NCBI GenBank assembly: GCA_023053685.1 | Contig: JALIGW010000057.1 | Coordinates: 3,026,710-3,090,709, forward strand | Direction of reading: 5' to 3' | Length of the DNA stretch: 64,000 nucleotides | Source of the DNA: Diadophis punctatus similis | Taxonomy: Eukaryota; Chordata; Lepidosauria; Squamata; Dipsadidae | Shown here: piece after piece, positions 39,501-52,530 of the stretch | How the letters are laid out: every line of letters begins with the position of its first letter | How positions within the stretch are numbered: the stretch's first letter is position 1 | Notes under the pieces: generated by a model | What the model was told of the DNA's origin: nothing | The model's input: only the letters and a program-made list of their open reading frames with translations | Databases searched by the model: none | Translations under genes and position numbers: made by a program

Positions 39501-40337
39501 ATATCAATTTCTCTCTAGCTGACATTTGCCAGATGTGAAGAAGCAGAGTTCCAGGATTGTGCTGAAATCTACCATACCAATTTCTCTCTAGCTGACATTT
39601 GCCAGATGTGAAGAATCAGAGTTCCAGGATTGTGCTGAAAACCACCACATCAATTTCTCTCTAGCTGACATTTGCCAGGTGTGCAGAAGCAGAGTTCCAG
39701 GATTATGCTGAAATCAGCCTCTGCATTTTCTCTCTAGCTGACATTTTCCAGACGTGCGGAAGCAGAGTTCAAAGATTATGCTGAAATCTGCCTTGCAATT
39801 TGTCTCCAAGTGAAATTTTCCAGATGTGGAGAAGCAGAGTTCAGAGATTATGCTGAAATCTACCACATCAATCTCTCTCTAGCTGACTTTTCCAGATGTG
39901 CAGAAGCAGAGTTCCAGGATTATGCTGAAATCTACCACATCAATTTCTCTCTAGCTGACATTTTCCAGATGTGAGGAAGCAGTGTTCCAGGATTATGCTG
40001 AAATCAGCCTCTGCATTTTCTCTCTAGCTGACATTTTCCAGATGTGCAGAAGCAGAGTTCCAAGATTATGCTGAAATCTGCCTTGCAATTTCTCTCTAGC
40101 TGACATTTTCCAGATGAGCGCAAGCAGAGTTCAAAGATTATGGTGAACTCTACCACATCAATTTCTCTCTAGCTTACATTTTCCAGATGTGCAGAAGCAG
40201 AGTTCAAAGATTATGCTGAAATCTAACACATCAATTTCTCTCTAGCTGAAATTTTCTAGATGTGCACAAGCAGAGTTCCAGGATTATGCTGAAATCTGCC
40301 TCTGCATTTTCCCTCTAGCTGACATTTTCCAGATGTG
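36521..40337. repeat. Diverged copy of 15.9-22.2 kb with deletions
   Basis: The offset is 20613 bp from 16611 to 17000, 20541 bp after one 72-bp monomer is lost near 37750, and 18147 bp for 21301-22190. Several further monomers are missing near 38290, where a CTTGCTGACATTTTCC head joins directly to AGATGTTCGG. GCACTTTCTC (37612), TTTTGCAG (38070) and CAGACGTGCGG (39749) confirm the match. Confidence 0.8.
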
Positions 40338-42206
40338 AAGAAGCAGAGTTCAAATATTATGCTGAAATCTACCATATCAATTTCTCTCTAGCTGACATTT
40401 GCTAGATGTGAAGAAGCAGAGTTCTAGGATTGTGCTGAAATCTACCATACCAATTTCTCTCTAGCTGACATTTGCCAGATGTGAAGAAGCAGAGTTCTAG
40501 GATTGTGCTGAAATCTACCATACCAATTTCTCTCTAGCTGACATTTGCCAGATGTGAAGAAGCAGAGTTCCAGGATTGTGCTGAAAACCACCACATCAAT
40601 TTCTTTCTAGCTTACATTTTCCAGATGTGCAGAAGCAGAGTTCCAGGATTTTGCTGAAATCCACCACATAAATTCCTATGTAGCTGACATTTTTCAGATG
40701 TGCTGAAGCAGAGTTCCAGGATTATGCTGAAATCTGCCACATAAACTTCTCTCTAGCTGACATTTTCCAGATGTGCAGAAGCAGAGTTCAAATATTATGC
40801 TGAAATCTACCATATCAATTTCTCTCTAGCTGACATTTGCTAGATGTGAAGAAGCAGAGTTCTAGGATTGTGCTGAAATCTACCATACCAATTTCTCTCT
40901 AGCTGACATTTGCCAGATGTGAAGAAGCAGAGTTCCAGGATTGTGCTGAAAACCACCACATCAATTTCTTTCTAGCTTACATTTTCCAGATGTGCAGAAG
41001 CAGAGTTCCAGGATTTTGCTGAAATGTGCCTTGCAATTTCTCTCTAGCTGACTTTTCCAGATGTGAAGAAGCAGAGTTCAAACATTATGCTGAAATCTAC
41101 CACATCAATTTCTCTCTAGCTGACATTTGCCAAATGTGCAGAAGCAGATTTCCAGGATTGTGCTGAAATCAGCCTCTGCATTTTCTCTCTAGCTGACATT
41201 TTCCAGATGTGAAGAAGCAGAGTTCAAAGATTATGCTGAAATCTACCACATCAATTTCTCTCTAGCTGACATTTTCCAGATGTGCGGAAGCAGAGTTCCA
41301 GGATTATGCTGAAATCTGCCTTGCAATTTTTCTCCAGGTGAAAATTTCCAGATGTGGACAAGCAGAGTTCAAAGACTATGCTGAAATCTAACATATCAAT
41401 TTTTCTCTAGCTGACATTTTCCAGATGAGCGCAAGTAGAGTTCAAAGATTATGGTGAACTCTACCACATCAATTTCTCTCTAGCTTACATTTTCCAGATG
41501 TGCAGAAGCAGAGTTCAAAGATTATGGTGAAATCTACCACATCAATTTCTCTCTAGCTGACATTTGCCAGGTGTGCAGAAGCAGAGTTCCAGGATTATGC
41601 TGAAATCAGCCTCTCCATTTTCTCTCTAGCTGACATTTTCCAGATGTGCGGAAGCAGAGTTCAAAGATTATGCTGAAATCTGCCTTGCAATTTGTCTCCA
41701 AGTGAAATTTTCCAGATGTGGAGAAGCAGAGTTCAGAGATTATGCTGAAATCTACCACATCAATCTCTCTCTAGCTGACTTTTCCAGATGTGCAGAAGCA
41801 GAGTTCCAGCATTATGCTGAAATCTACCACATCAATTTCTCTCTAGCTGACATTTTCCAGATGTGAGGAAGCAGTGTTCCAGGATTATGCTGAAATCAGC
41901 CTCTGCATTTTCTCTCTAGCTGACATTTTCCAGATGTGCAGAAGCAGAGTTCAAAGATTATGCTGAAATCTGCCTTGCAATTTCTCTCTAGCTGACATTT
42001 TCCAGATGAGCGCAAGCAGAGTTCAAAGATTATGGTGAACTCTACCACATCAATTTCTCTCTAGCTTACATTTTCCAGATGTGCAGAAGCAGAGTTCAAA
42101 GATTATGCTGAAATCTAACACATCAATTTCTCTCTAGCTGAAATTTTCTAGATGTGCACAAGCAGAGTTCCAGGATTATGCTGAAATCTGCCTCTGCATT
42201 TTCCCT
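40338..42206. repeat. Rearranged block from the 22-24 kb type and left HOR
   Basis: CTAGATGTGAAG monomers with TTCTAGGATT occur near 40400 and 40840, a local duplication of about 440 bp, and otherwise only in the 1591-bp unit at 22401 and 23992. From about 41560 the sequence switches to the left HOR start, with AGCCTCTCCATTTT at 41615, and then follows HOR copy 1 to about 42206. It is a chimera of two array types. Confidence 0.77.
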
Positions 42207-45200
42207 CTAGCTGACATTTTCCAGACATGCAGAAGCAGCGTTCCAGGATTGTGCTGAAAACCACCACATCAATTTCTCTCTAGCTGACTTTTCCAGATGT
42301 GCAGAAGCAGAGTGCCAGGATTTTGCTGTAACCACTACATCAATTTCTCTCTAGCTGACTTTTCCAGATGTGCAGAAGCACATGTCCAGGATTATGCTGA
42401 AATCTGCCTTTTAATTTCTCTCTAGCTGACTTTTCCAGATGTGCAGGAGAGTTCCAGGATTATGCTGAAATCTACATCAATTTCTCTCTAGCTGACATTT
42501 TCCAGATGTGCAGAAGCAGAGTTCCAGGATTATGCTGAAATCTACATCAATTTCTCTCAAGCTGACATTTTCCAGATGTGCAGAAGCAGAGTGCCAGGAT
42601 TTTGCTGTAACCACTACATCAATTTCTCTCTAGCTGACTTTTCCAGATGTGCAGAAGCACATGTCCAGGATTATGCTGAAATCTGCCTTTTAATTTCTCT
42701 CTAGCTGACTTTTCCAGATGTGCAGGAGAGTTCCAGGATTATGCTGAAATCTACATCAATTTCTCTCTAGCTGACATTTTCCAGATGTGCAGAAGCAGAG
42801 TTCCAGGATTACGCTGAAATCTACATCAATTTCTCTCTAGCTGACTTTCCCAGATGTGCAGAAGCACATGTCCAGGATTATGCTGAAATCTGCCTTGTAA
42901 TTTCTCTCTAGCTGACTTTTCCAGATGTGCAGGAGTGTTCCAGGATTATGCTGAAATCTACATCAATTTCTCTCAAGCTGACATTTTCCAGATGTACAGA
43001 AGCAGAGTTCCAGGTGTATGCTGAAATCTGCCTTGCAATTTCTCTCTAGCTGACTTTTCGCAGATGTGCAGAAGCAGAGTTCCAGGATTATGCTGAAAAC
43101 CACCACATCAATTTCTCTCTAGCTGACTTTTCCAGATGTGCAGAAGCAGAGTTCCAGCATTACGCTGAAATCTGCCACATAAACTTCTCTCTAGCTGACA
43201 TTTTCCAGATGTGCAGAAGCAGAGTTCCAGGATTGTGCTGAAATCTACCATACCAATTTCTCTCTAGCTGACATTTGCCAGATGTGAAGAAGCAGAGTTC
43301 CAGGATTGTGCTGAAAACCACCACATCAATTACTCTCTAGCTGACATTTGCCAGGTGTGCAGAAGCAGAGTTCCAGGATTATGCTGAAATCATCCTCTAC
43401 ATTTTCTCTCTAGCTGACATTTTCCAGATGTGCGGAAGCAGAGTCCAACGATTATGCTGAAATCTGCCTTGCAATTTGTCTCCAAGTGAAATTTTCCAGA
43501 TGTGGAGAAGCAGAGTTCAAAGATTATGCTGAAATCTACCACATAAATTCCTATCTAGCTGACATTTTTCAGATGTGATGAAGCAGAGTTCCAGGATTAT
43601 GCTGAAATCAGCCTCTGCATTTTCTCTCTAGCTGACATTCTCCAGTTGTGCAGAAGCAGAGTTCAAAGATTATGCTGAAATCTACCACATCAATTTCTCT
43701 CTAGCTGACATTTTCCAGATGTGCGGAAGCAGAGTTCCAGGATTATGCTGAAATCTGCCTTGCAATTTTTCTCCAGGTGAAAATTTCCAGATGTGGACAA
43801 GCAGAGTTCAAAGACTATGCTGAAATCTAACATATCAATTTCTCTCTAGCTGACATTTTCCAGATGAGTGCAAGCAGAGTTCAAAGATTATGGTGAACTC
43901 TACCACATCAATTTCTCTCTAGCTTACATTTTCCAGATGTGCAGAAGCAGAGTTCAAAGATTATGGTGAAATCTACCACATCAATTTCTCTCTAGCTGAC
44001 ATTTTCCAGACATGCAGAAGCAGCGTTCCAGGATTGTGCTGAAAACCACCACATCAATTTCTCTCTAGCTGACTATTCCAGATGTGCAGAAGCAGAGTGC
44101 CAGGATTTTGCTGTAACCACTTCATCAATTTCTCTCTAGCTGACTTTTCCAGATGTGCAGAAGCACATGTCCAGGATTATGCTGAAATCTGCCTTGCAAT
44201 TTCTCTCTAGCTGACTTTTCCAGATGTGCAGGAGTGTTCCAGGATTATGCTGAAATCTACATCAATTTCTCTCAAGCTGACATTTTCCAGATGTACAGAA
44301 GCAGAGTTCCAGGTGTGTGCTGAAATCTGCCTTGCAATTTCTCTCTAGCTGACTTTTCGCAGATGTGCAGAAGCAGAGTTCCAGGATTATGCTGAAAACC
44401 ACCACATCAATTTCTCTCTAGCTGACTTTTCCAGATGTGCAGAAGCAGAGTTCCAGCATTATGCTGAAATCTGCCACATAAACTTCTCTCTAGCTGACAT
44501 TTTCCAGATGTGCAGAAGCAGAGTTCAAATATTATGCTGAAATCTACCATATCAATTTCTCTCTAGCTGACATTTGCCAGATGTGAAGAAGCAGAGTTCC
44601 AGGATTGTGCTGAAATCTACCATACCAATTTCTCTCTAGCTGACATTTGCCAGATGTGAAGAAGCAGAGTTCCAGGATTGTGCTGAAAACCACCACATCA
44701 ATTTCTCTCTAGCTGACATTTGCCAGGTGTGCAGAAGCAGAGTTCCAGGATTATGCTGAAATCAGCCTCTACATTTTCTCTCTAGCTGACATTTTCCAGA
44801 TGTGCGGAAGCAGAGTTCAATGATTATGCTGAAATCTGCCTTGCAATTTGTCTCCAAGTGAAATTTTCCAGATGTGGAGAAGCAGAGTTCAAAGATTATG
44901 CTGAAATCTACCACATAAATTCCTATCTAGCTGACATTTTTCAGATGTGATGAAGCAGAGTTCCAGGATTATCCTGAAATCAGCCTCTGCATTTTCTCTC
45001 TAGCTGACATTCTCCAGATGTGCAGAAGCAGAGTTCAAAGATTATGCTGAAATCTACCACATCAATTTCTCTCTAGCTGACATTTTCCAGATGTGCGGAA
45101 GCAGAGTTCCAGGATTATGCTGAAATCTGCCTTGCAATTTTTCTCCAGGTGAAAATTTCCAGATGTGGACAAGCAGAGTTCAAAGACTATGCTGAAATCT

Positions 45201-45467
45201 AACATATCAATTTCTCTCTAGCTGACATTTTCCAGATGAGTGCAAGCAGAGTTCAAAGATTATGGTGAACTCTACCACATCAATTTCTCTCTAGCTTACA
45301 TTTTCCAGATGTGCAGAAGCAGAGTTCAAAGATTATGGTGAAATCTACCACATCAATTTCTCTCTAGCTGACATTTTCCAGACATGCAGAAGCAGCGTTC
45401 CAGGATTGTGCTGAAAACCACCACATCAATTTCTCTCTAGCTGACTTTTCCAGATGTGCAGAAGCAC
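42207..45467. repeat. 3.26-kb near-identical copy of 24705-27965
   Basis: Anchors at 24722, 25891, 26071 and 27443 recur at 42224, 43393, 43573 and 44945, always 17502 bp away, so there is no net indel in 3.26 kb. By eye I count on the order of 15 substitutions, for example CAATTACTC at 43331, GACTATTCC near 44072 and CAATGATT near 44820, which is around 99.5% identity. It ends where GCAGAGTGCC (27966) gives way to GCACATGTCC (45468). Confidence 0.88.
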
Positions 45468-48400
45468 ATGTCCAGGATTATGCTGAAATCTGCCTTGCAA
45501 TTTCTCTCTAGCTGACTTTTCCAGATGTGCAGGAGAGTTCCAGGATTATGCTGAAATCTACATCAATTTCTCTCTAGCTGACATTTTCCAGATGTGCAGA
45601 AGCAGAGTTCAAAGATTATGCTGAAATCTACACATCAATTTCTCTCTAGCTGACTTTTCCAGATGTGCAGAAGCAGAGTTCCAGGATTATGCTGAAATCT
45701 ACATCAATTTCTCTCAAGATGACATTTTCCAGATGTACAGAAGCAGAGTTCCAGGTGTATGCTGAACTCTGCCTTGCAATTTCTCTCTAGCTGACTTTTC
45801 GCAGATGTGCAGAAGCAGAGTTCCAGGATTATGCTGAAAACCACCACATCAATTTATCTCTATCTGACTTTTCCAGATGTGCAGAAGCAGAGTTCAAATA
45901 TTATGCTGAAATCTACCATATCAATTTCTCTCTAGCTGACATTTGCCAGATGTGAAGAAGCAGAGTTCCAGGATTGTGCAGAAATCTACCATACCAATTT
46001 CTCTCTAGCTGACATTTGCCAGATGTGAAGAAGCAGAGTTCCAGGATTGTGCTGAAAACCACCACATCAATTTCTCTCTAGCTGACATTTGCCAGGTGTG
46101 CAGAAGCAGAGTTCCAGGATTATGCTGAAATGTGCCTTGCAATTTCTCTCTAGCTGACTTTTCCAGATGTGCAGAAGCAGAGCTCAAAGATTATGCTGAA
46201 ATCTACGACATCAATTTCTCTCTAGCTTACATTTTCTAGATGTGCAGAAGCAGAGTTCCAGCATTATGCTGAAATCTGCCACATAAACTTCTCTCTAGCT
46301 GACATTTTCCAGATGTGCAGAAGCAGAGTTCAAATATTATGCTGAAATCTACCATACCAATTTCTCTCTAGCTGACATTTGCCAGATGTGAAGAGGCAGA
46401 GTCCCAGGATTGTGCTGAAATCTACCATATCAATTTCTCTCTAGCTGACATTTGCCAGATGTGAAGAAGCAGAGTTCCAGGATTGTGCTGAAAACCACCA
46501 CATCAATTTCTCTCTAGCTGACATTTTCCAGATGTGCAGAAGCAGAGTTCCAGGATTATGCTGAAATCTACATCAATTTCTCTCTAGCTGACATTTTCCA
46601 GATGTGCAGAAGCAGAGTTCAAAGATTATGATGAAATCTACACATCAATTTCTCTCTAGCTGACTTTTCCAGATGTGCAGAAGCAGAGTTCCAGGATTAT
46701 GCTGAAATCTACATCAATTTCTCTCAAGCTGACATTTTCCAGATGTGCAGAAGCAGAGTGCCAGGATTTTGCTGTAACCACCACATCAATTTCTCTCTAG
46801 CTGACTTTCCCAGATGTGCAGAAGCACATGTCCAGGATTATGCTGAAATCTGCCTTGTAATTTCTCTCTAGCTGACTTTTCCAGATGTGCAGGAGTGTTC
46901 CAGGATTATGCTGAAATCTACATCAATTTCTCTCAAGCTGACATTTTCCAGATGTACAGAAGCAGAGTTCCAGGATTATGCTGAAATCTACATCAATTTC
47001 TCTCAAGCTGACATTTTCCAGATGTGCAGAAGCAGAGTGCCAGGATTTTGCTGTAACCACCACATCAATTTCTCTCTAGCTGACTTTCCCAGATGTGCAG
47101 AAGCACATGTCCAGGATTATGCTGAAATCTGCCTTGTAATTTCTCTCTAGCTGACTTTTCCAGATGTGCAGGAGTGTTCCAGGATTATGCTGAAATCTAC
47201 ATCAATTTCTCTCAAGATGACATTTTCCAGATGTACAGAAGCAGAGTTCCAGGTGTATGCTGAACTCTGCCTTGCAATTTCTCTCTAGCTGACTTTTTGC
47301 AGATGTGCAGAAGCAGAGTTCCAGGATTATGCTGAAAACCACCACATCAATTTATCTCTATCTGACTTTTCCAGAAGTGCAGAAGCAGAGTTCCAGCATT
47401 ATGCTGAAATCTGCCACATAAACCTCTCTCTAGCTGACATTTTCCAGATGTGCAGAAGCAGAGTTCAAATATTATGCTGAAATCTACCATACCAATTTCT
47501 CTCTAGCTGACATTTGCCAGATGTGAAGAGGCAGAGTTCCAGGATTGTGCTGAAATCTACCATATCAATTTCTCTCTAGCTGACATTTGCCAGATGTGAA
47601 GAAGCAGAGTTCCAGGATTGTGCTGAAAACCACCACATCAATTTCTCTCTAGCTGACATTTGCCAGGTGTGCAGAAGCAGAGTTCCAGGATTATGCTGAA
47701 ATGTGCCTTGCAATTTCTCTCTAGCTGACTTTTCCAGATGTGCAGAAGCAGAGTTCAAAGATTATGCTGAAATCTACGACATCAATTTCTCTCTAGCTTA
47801 CATTTTCTAGATGTGCAGAAGCAGAGTTCCAGCATTATGCTGAAATCTGCCACATAAACTTCTCTCTAGCTGACATTTTCCAGATGTGCAGAAGCAGAGT
47901 TCAAATATTATGCTGAAATCTACCATACCAATTTCTCTCTAGCTGACATTTGCCAGATGTGAAGAAGCAGAGTTCCAGGATTGTGCTGAAAACCACCACA
48001 TCAATTTCTCTCTAGCTGACATTTGCCAGGTGTGCAGAAGCAGAGTTCCAGGATTATGCTGAAATCAGCCTCTACATTTTCTCTCTAGCTGACATTTTCC
48101 AGATGTGCGGAAGCAGAGTTCAATGATTATGCTGAAATCTGCCTTGCAATTTGTCTCCAAGTGAAATTTTCCAGATGTGGAGAAGCAGAGTTCAAAGATT
48201 ATGCTGAAATCTACCACATAAATTCCTATCTAGCTGACATTTTTCAGATGTGATGAAGCAGAGTTCCAGGATTATCCTGAAATCAGCCTCTGCATTTTCT
48301 CTCTAGCTGACATTCTCCAGATGTGCAGAAGCAGAGTTCAAAGATTATGCTGAAATCTACCACATCAATTTCTCTCTAGCTGACATTTTCCAGATGTGCG

Positions 48401-51265
48401 GAAGCAGAGTTCCAGGATTATGCTGAAATCTGCCTTGCAATTTTTCTCCAGGTGAAAATTTCCAGATGTGGACAAGCAGAGTTCAAAGACTATGCTGAAA
48501 TCTAACATATCAATTTCTCTCTAGCTGACATTTTCCAGATGAGTGCAAGCAGAGTTCAAAGATTATGGTGAACTCTACCACATCAATTTCTCTCTAGCTT
48601 ACATTTTCCAGATGTGCAGAAGCAGAGTTCAAAGATTATGGTGAAATCTACCACATCAATTTCTCTCTAGCTGACATTTTCCAGACATGCAGAAGCAGCG
48701 TTCCAGGATTGTGCTGAAAACCACCACATCAATTTCTCTCTAGCTGACTTTTCCAGATGTGCAGAAGCACATGTCCAGGATTATGCTGAAATCTGCCTTG
48801 CAATTTCTCTCTAGCTGACTTTTCCAGATGTGCAGGAGAGTTCCAGGATTATGCTGAAATCTACATCAATTTCTCTCTAGCTGACATTTTCCAGATGTGC
48901 AGAAGCAGAGTTCAAAGATTATGCTGAAATCTACACATCAATTTCTCTCTAGCTGACTTTTCCAGATGTGCAGAAGCAGAGTTCCAGGATTATGCTGAAA
49001 TCTACATCAATTTCTCTCAAGATGACATTTTCCAGATGTACAGAAGCAGAGTTCCAGGTGTATGCTGAACTCTGCCTTGCAATTTCTCTCTAGCTGACTT
49101 TTCGCAGATGTGCAGAAGCAGAGTTCCAGGATTATGCTGAAAACCACCACATCAATTTATCTCTATCTGACTTTTCCAGATGTGCAGAAGCAGAGTTCAA
49201 ATATTATGCTGAAATCTACCATATCAATTTCTCTCTAGCTGACATTTGCCAGATGTGAAGAAGCAGAGTTCCAGGATTGTGCAGAAATCTACCATACCAA
49301 TTTCTCTCTAGCTGACATTTGCCAGATGTGAAGAAGCAGAGTTCCAGGATTGTGCTGAAAACCACCACATCAATTTCTCTCTAGCTGACATTTGCCAGGT
49401 GTGCAGAAGCAGAGTTCCAGGATTATGCTGAAATGTGCCTTGCAATTTCTCTCTAGCTGACTTTTCCAGATGTGCAGAAGCAGAGCTCAAAGATTATGCT
49501 GAAATCTACGACATCAATTTCTCTCTAGCTTACATTTTCTAGATGTGCAGAAGCAGAGTTCCAGCATTATGCTGAAATCTGCCACATAAACTTCTCTCTA
49601 GCTGACATTTTCCAGATGTGCAGAAGCAGAGTTCAAATATTATGCTGAAATCTACCATACCAATTTCTCTCTAGCTGACATTTGCCAGATGTGAAGAGGC
49701 AGAGTCCCAGGATTGTGCTGAAATCTACCATATCAATTTCTCTCTAGCTGACATTTGCCAGATGTGAAGAAGCAGAGTTCCAGGATTGTGCTGAAAACCA
49801 CCACATCAATTTCTCTCTAGCTGACATTTTCCAGATGTGCAGAAGCAGAGTTCCAGGATTATGCTGAAATCTACATCAATTTCTCTCTAGCTGACATTTT
49901 CCAGATGTGCAGAAGCAGAGTTCAAAGATTATGATGAAATCTACACATCAATTTCTCTCTAGCTGACTTTTCCAGATGTGCAGAAGCAGAGTTCCAGGAT
50001 TATGCTGAAATCTACATCAATTTCTCTCAAGCTGACATTTTCCAGATGTGCAGAAGCAGAGTGCCAGGATTTTGCTGTAACCACCACATCAATTTCTCTC
50101 TAGCTGACTTTCCCAGATGTGCAGAAGCACATGTCCAGGATTATGCTGAAATCTGCCTTGTAATTTCTCTCTAGCTGACTTTTCCAGATGTGCAGGAGTG
50201 TTCCAGGATTATGCTGAAATCTACATCAATTTCTCTCAAGCTGACATTTTCCAGATGTACAGAAGCAGAGTTCCAGGATTATGCTGAAATCTACATCAAT
50301 TTCTCTCAAGCTGACATTTTCCAGATGTGCAGAAGCAGAGTGCCAGGATTTTGCTGTAACCACCACATCAATTTCTCTCTAGCTGACTTTCCCAGATGTG
50401 CAGAAGCACATGTCCAGGATTATGCTGAAATCTGCCTTGTAATTTCTCTCTAGCTGACTTTTCCAGATGTGCAGGAGTGTTCCAGGATTATGCTGAAATC
50501 TACATCAATTTCTCTCAAGATGACATTTTCCAGATGTACAGAAGCAGAGTTCCAGGTGTATGCTGAACTCTGCCTTGCAATTTCTCTCTAGCTGACTTTT
50601 TGCAGATGTGCAGAAGCAGAGTTCCAGGATTATGCTGAAAACCACCACATCAATTTATCTCTATCTGACTTTTCCAGAAGTGCAGAAGCAGAGTTCCAGC
50701 ATTATGCTGAAATCTGCCACATAAACCTCTCTCTAGCTGACATTTTCCAGATGTGCAGAAGCAGAGTTCAAATATTATGCTGAAATCTACCATACCAATT
50801 TCTCTCTAGCTGACATTTGCCAGATGTGAAGAGGCAGAGTTCCAGGATTGTGCTGAAATCTACCATATCAATTTCTCTCTAGCTGACATTTGCCAGATGT
50901 GAAGAAGCAGAGTTCCAGGATTGTGCTGAAAACCACCACATCAATTTCTCTCTAGCTGACATTTGCCAGGTGTGCAGAAGCAGAGTTCCAGGATTATGCT
51001 GAAATGTGCCTTGCAATTTCTCTCTAGCTGACTTTTCCAGATGTGCAGAAGCAGAGTTCAAAGATTATGCTGAAATCTACGACATCAATTTCTCTCTAGC
51101 TTACATTTTCTAGATGTGCAGAAGCAGAGTTCCAGCATTATGCTGAAATCTGCCACATAAACTTCTCTCTAGCTGACATTTTCCAGATGTGCAGAAGCAG
51201 AGTTCAAATATTATGCTGAAATCTACCATACCAATTTCTCTCTAGCTGACATTTGCCAGATGTGA
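44615..51265. repeat. 3303-bp tandem repeat, two full copies
   Basis: Anchors at 44945/48248, 45381/48684, 46005/49308, 46887/50190 and 47576/50879 are all exactly 3303 bp apart. Copy 1 is about 44615-47917; copy 2 runs to about 51265 including a short overrun. Even rare variants such as GCAGAGCTC (46180, 49483) and GCAGAGTCCC (46396, 49699) are shared, so the duplication is very recent. Confidence 0.9.
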
Positions 51266-52530
51266 AGAGGCAGAGTCCCAGGATTGTGCTGAAATCTACC
51301 ATATCAATTTCTCTCTAGCTGACATTTGCCAGATGTGAAGAAGCAGAGTTCCAGGATTGTGCTGAAAACCACCACATCAATTTCTCTCTAGCTGACATTT
51401 TCCAGATGTGCAGAAGCAGAGTTCCAGGATTATGCTGAAATCTACATCAATTTCTCTCTAGCTGACATTTTCCAGATGTGCAGAAGCAGAGTTCAAAGAT
51501 TATGATGAAATCTACACATCAATTTCTCTCTAGCTGACTTTTCCAGATGTGCAGAAGCAGAGTTCCAGGATTATGCTGAAATCTACATCAATTTCTCTCA
51601 AGCTGACATTTTCCAGATGTGCAGAAGCAGAGTGCCAGGATTTTGCTGTAACCACCACATCAATTTCTCTCTAGCTGACTTTCCCAGATGTGCAGAAGCA
51701 CATGTCCAGGATTATGCTGAAATCTGCCTTGTAATTTCTCTCTAGCTGACTTTTCCAGATGTGCAGGAGTGTTCCAGGATTATGCTGAAATCTACATCAA
51801 TTTCTCTCAAGCTGACATTTTCCAGATGTACAGAAGCAGAGTTCCAGGATTATGCTGAAATCTACATCAATTTCTCTCAAGCTGACATTTTCCAGATGTG
51901 CAGAAGCAGAGTGCCAGGATTTTGCTGTAACCACCACATCAATTTCTCTCTAGCTGACTTTCCCAGATGTGCAGAAGCACATGTCCAGGATTATGCTGAA
52001 ATCTGCCTTGTAATTTCTCTCTAGCTGACTTTTCCAGATGTGCAGGAGTGTTCCAGGATTATGCTGAAATCTACATCAATTTCTCTCAAGATGACATTTT
52101 CCAGATGTACAGAAGCAGAGTTCCAGGTGTATGCTGAACTCTGCCTTGCAATTTCTCTCTAGCTGACTTTTTGCAGATGTGCAGAAGCAGAGTTCCAGGA
52201 TTATGCTGAAAACCACCACATCAATTTATCTCTATCTGACTTTTCCAGAAGTGCAGAAGCAGAGTTCCAGCATTATGCTGAAATCTGCCACATAAACCTC
52301 TCTCTAGCTGACATTTTCCAGATGTGCAGAAGCAGAGTTCAAATATTATGCTGAAATCTACCATACCAATTTCTCTCTAGCTGACATTTGCCAGATGTGA
52401 AGAGGCAGAGTTCCAGGATTGTGCTGAAATCTACCATATCAATTTCTCTCTAGCTGACATTTGCCAGATGTGAAGAAGCAGAGTTCCAGGATTGTGCTGA
52501 AAACCACCACATCAATTTCTCTCTAGCTGA
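49300..52530. repeat. 1571-bp tandem repeat, ~2 copies
   Basis: 49308 and 50879, 50190 and 51761, and the GCAGAGTCCC variant near 49699 and 51270 are 1571 bp apart. The same spacing links 46005 and 47576 inside the 3303-bp unit, so the 1571-bp event came first in part and was then carried along. The right edge is near 52531, where TTGCCAGGTG and TTTTCCAGATG diverge. Confidence 0.87.
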
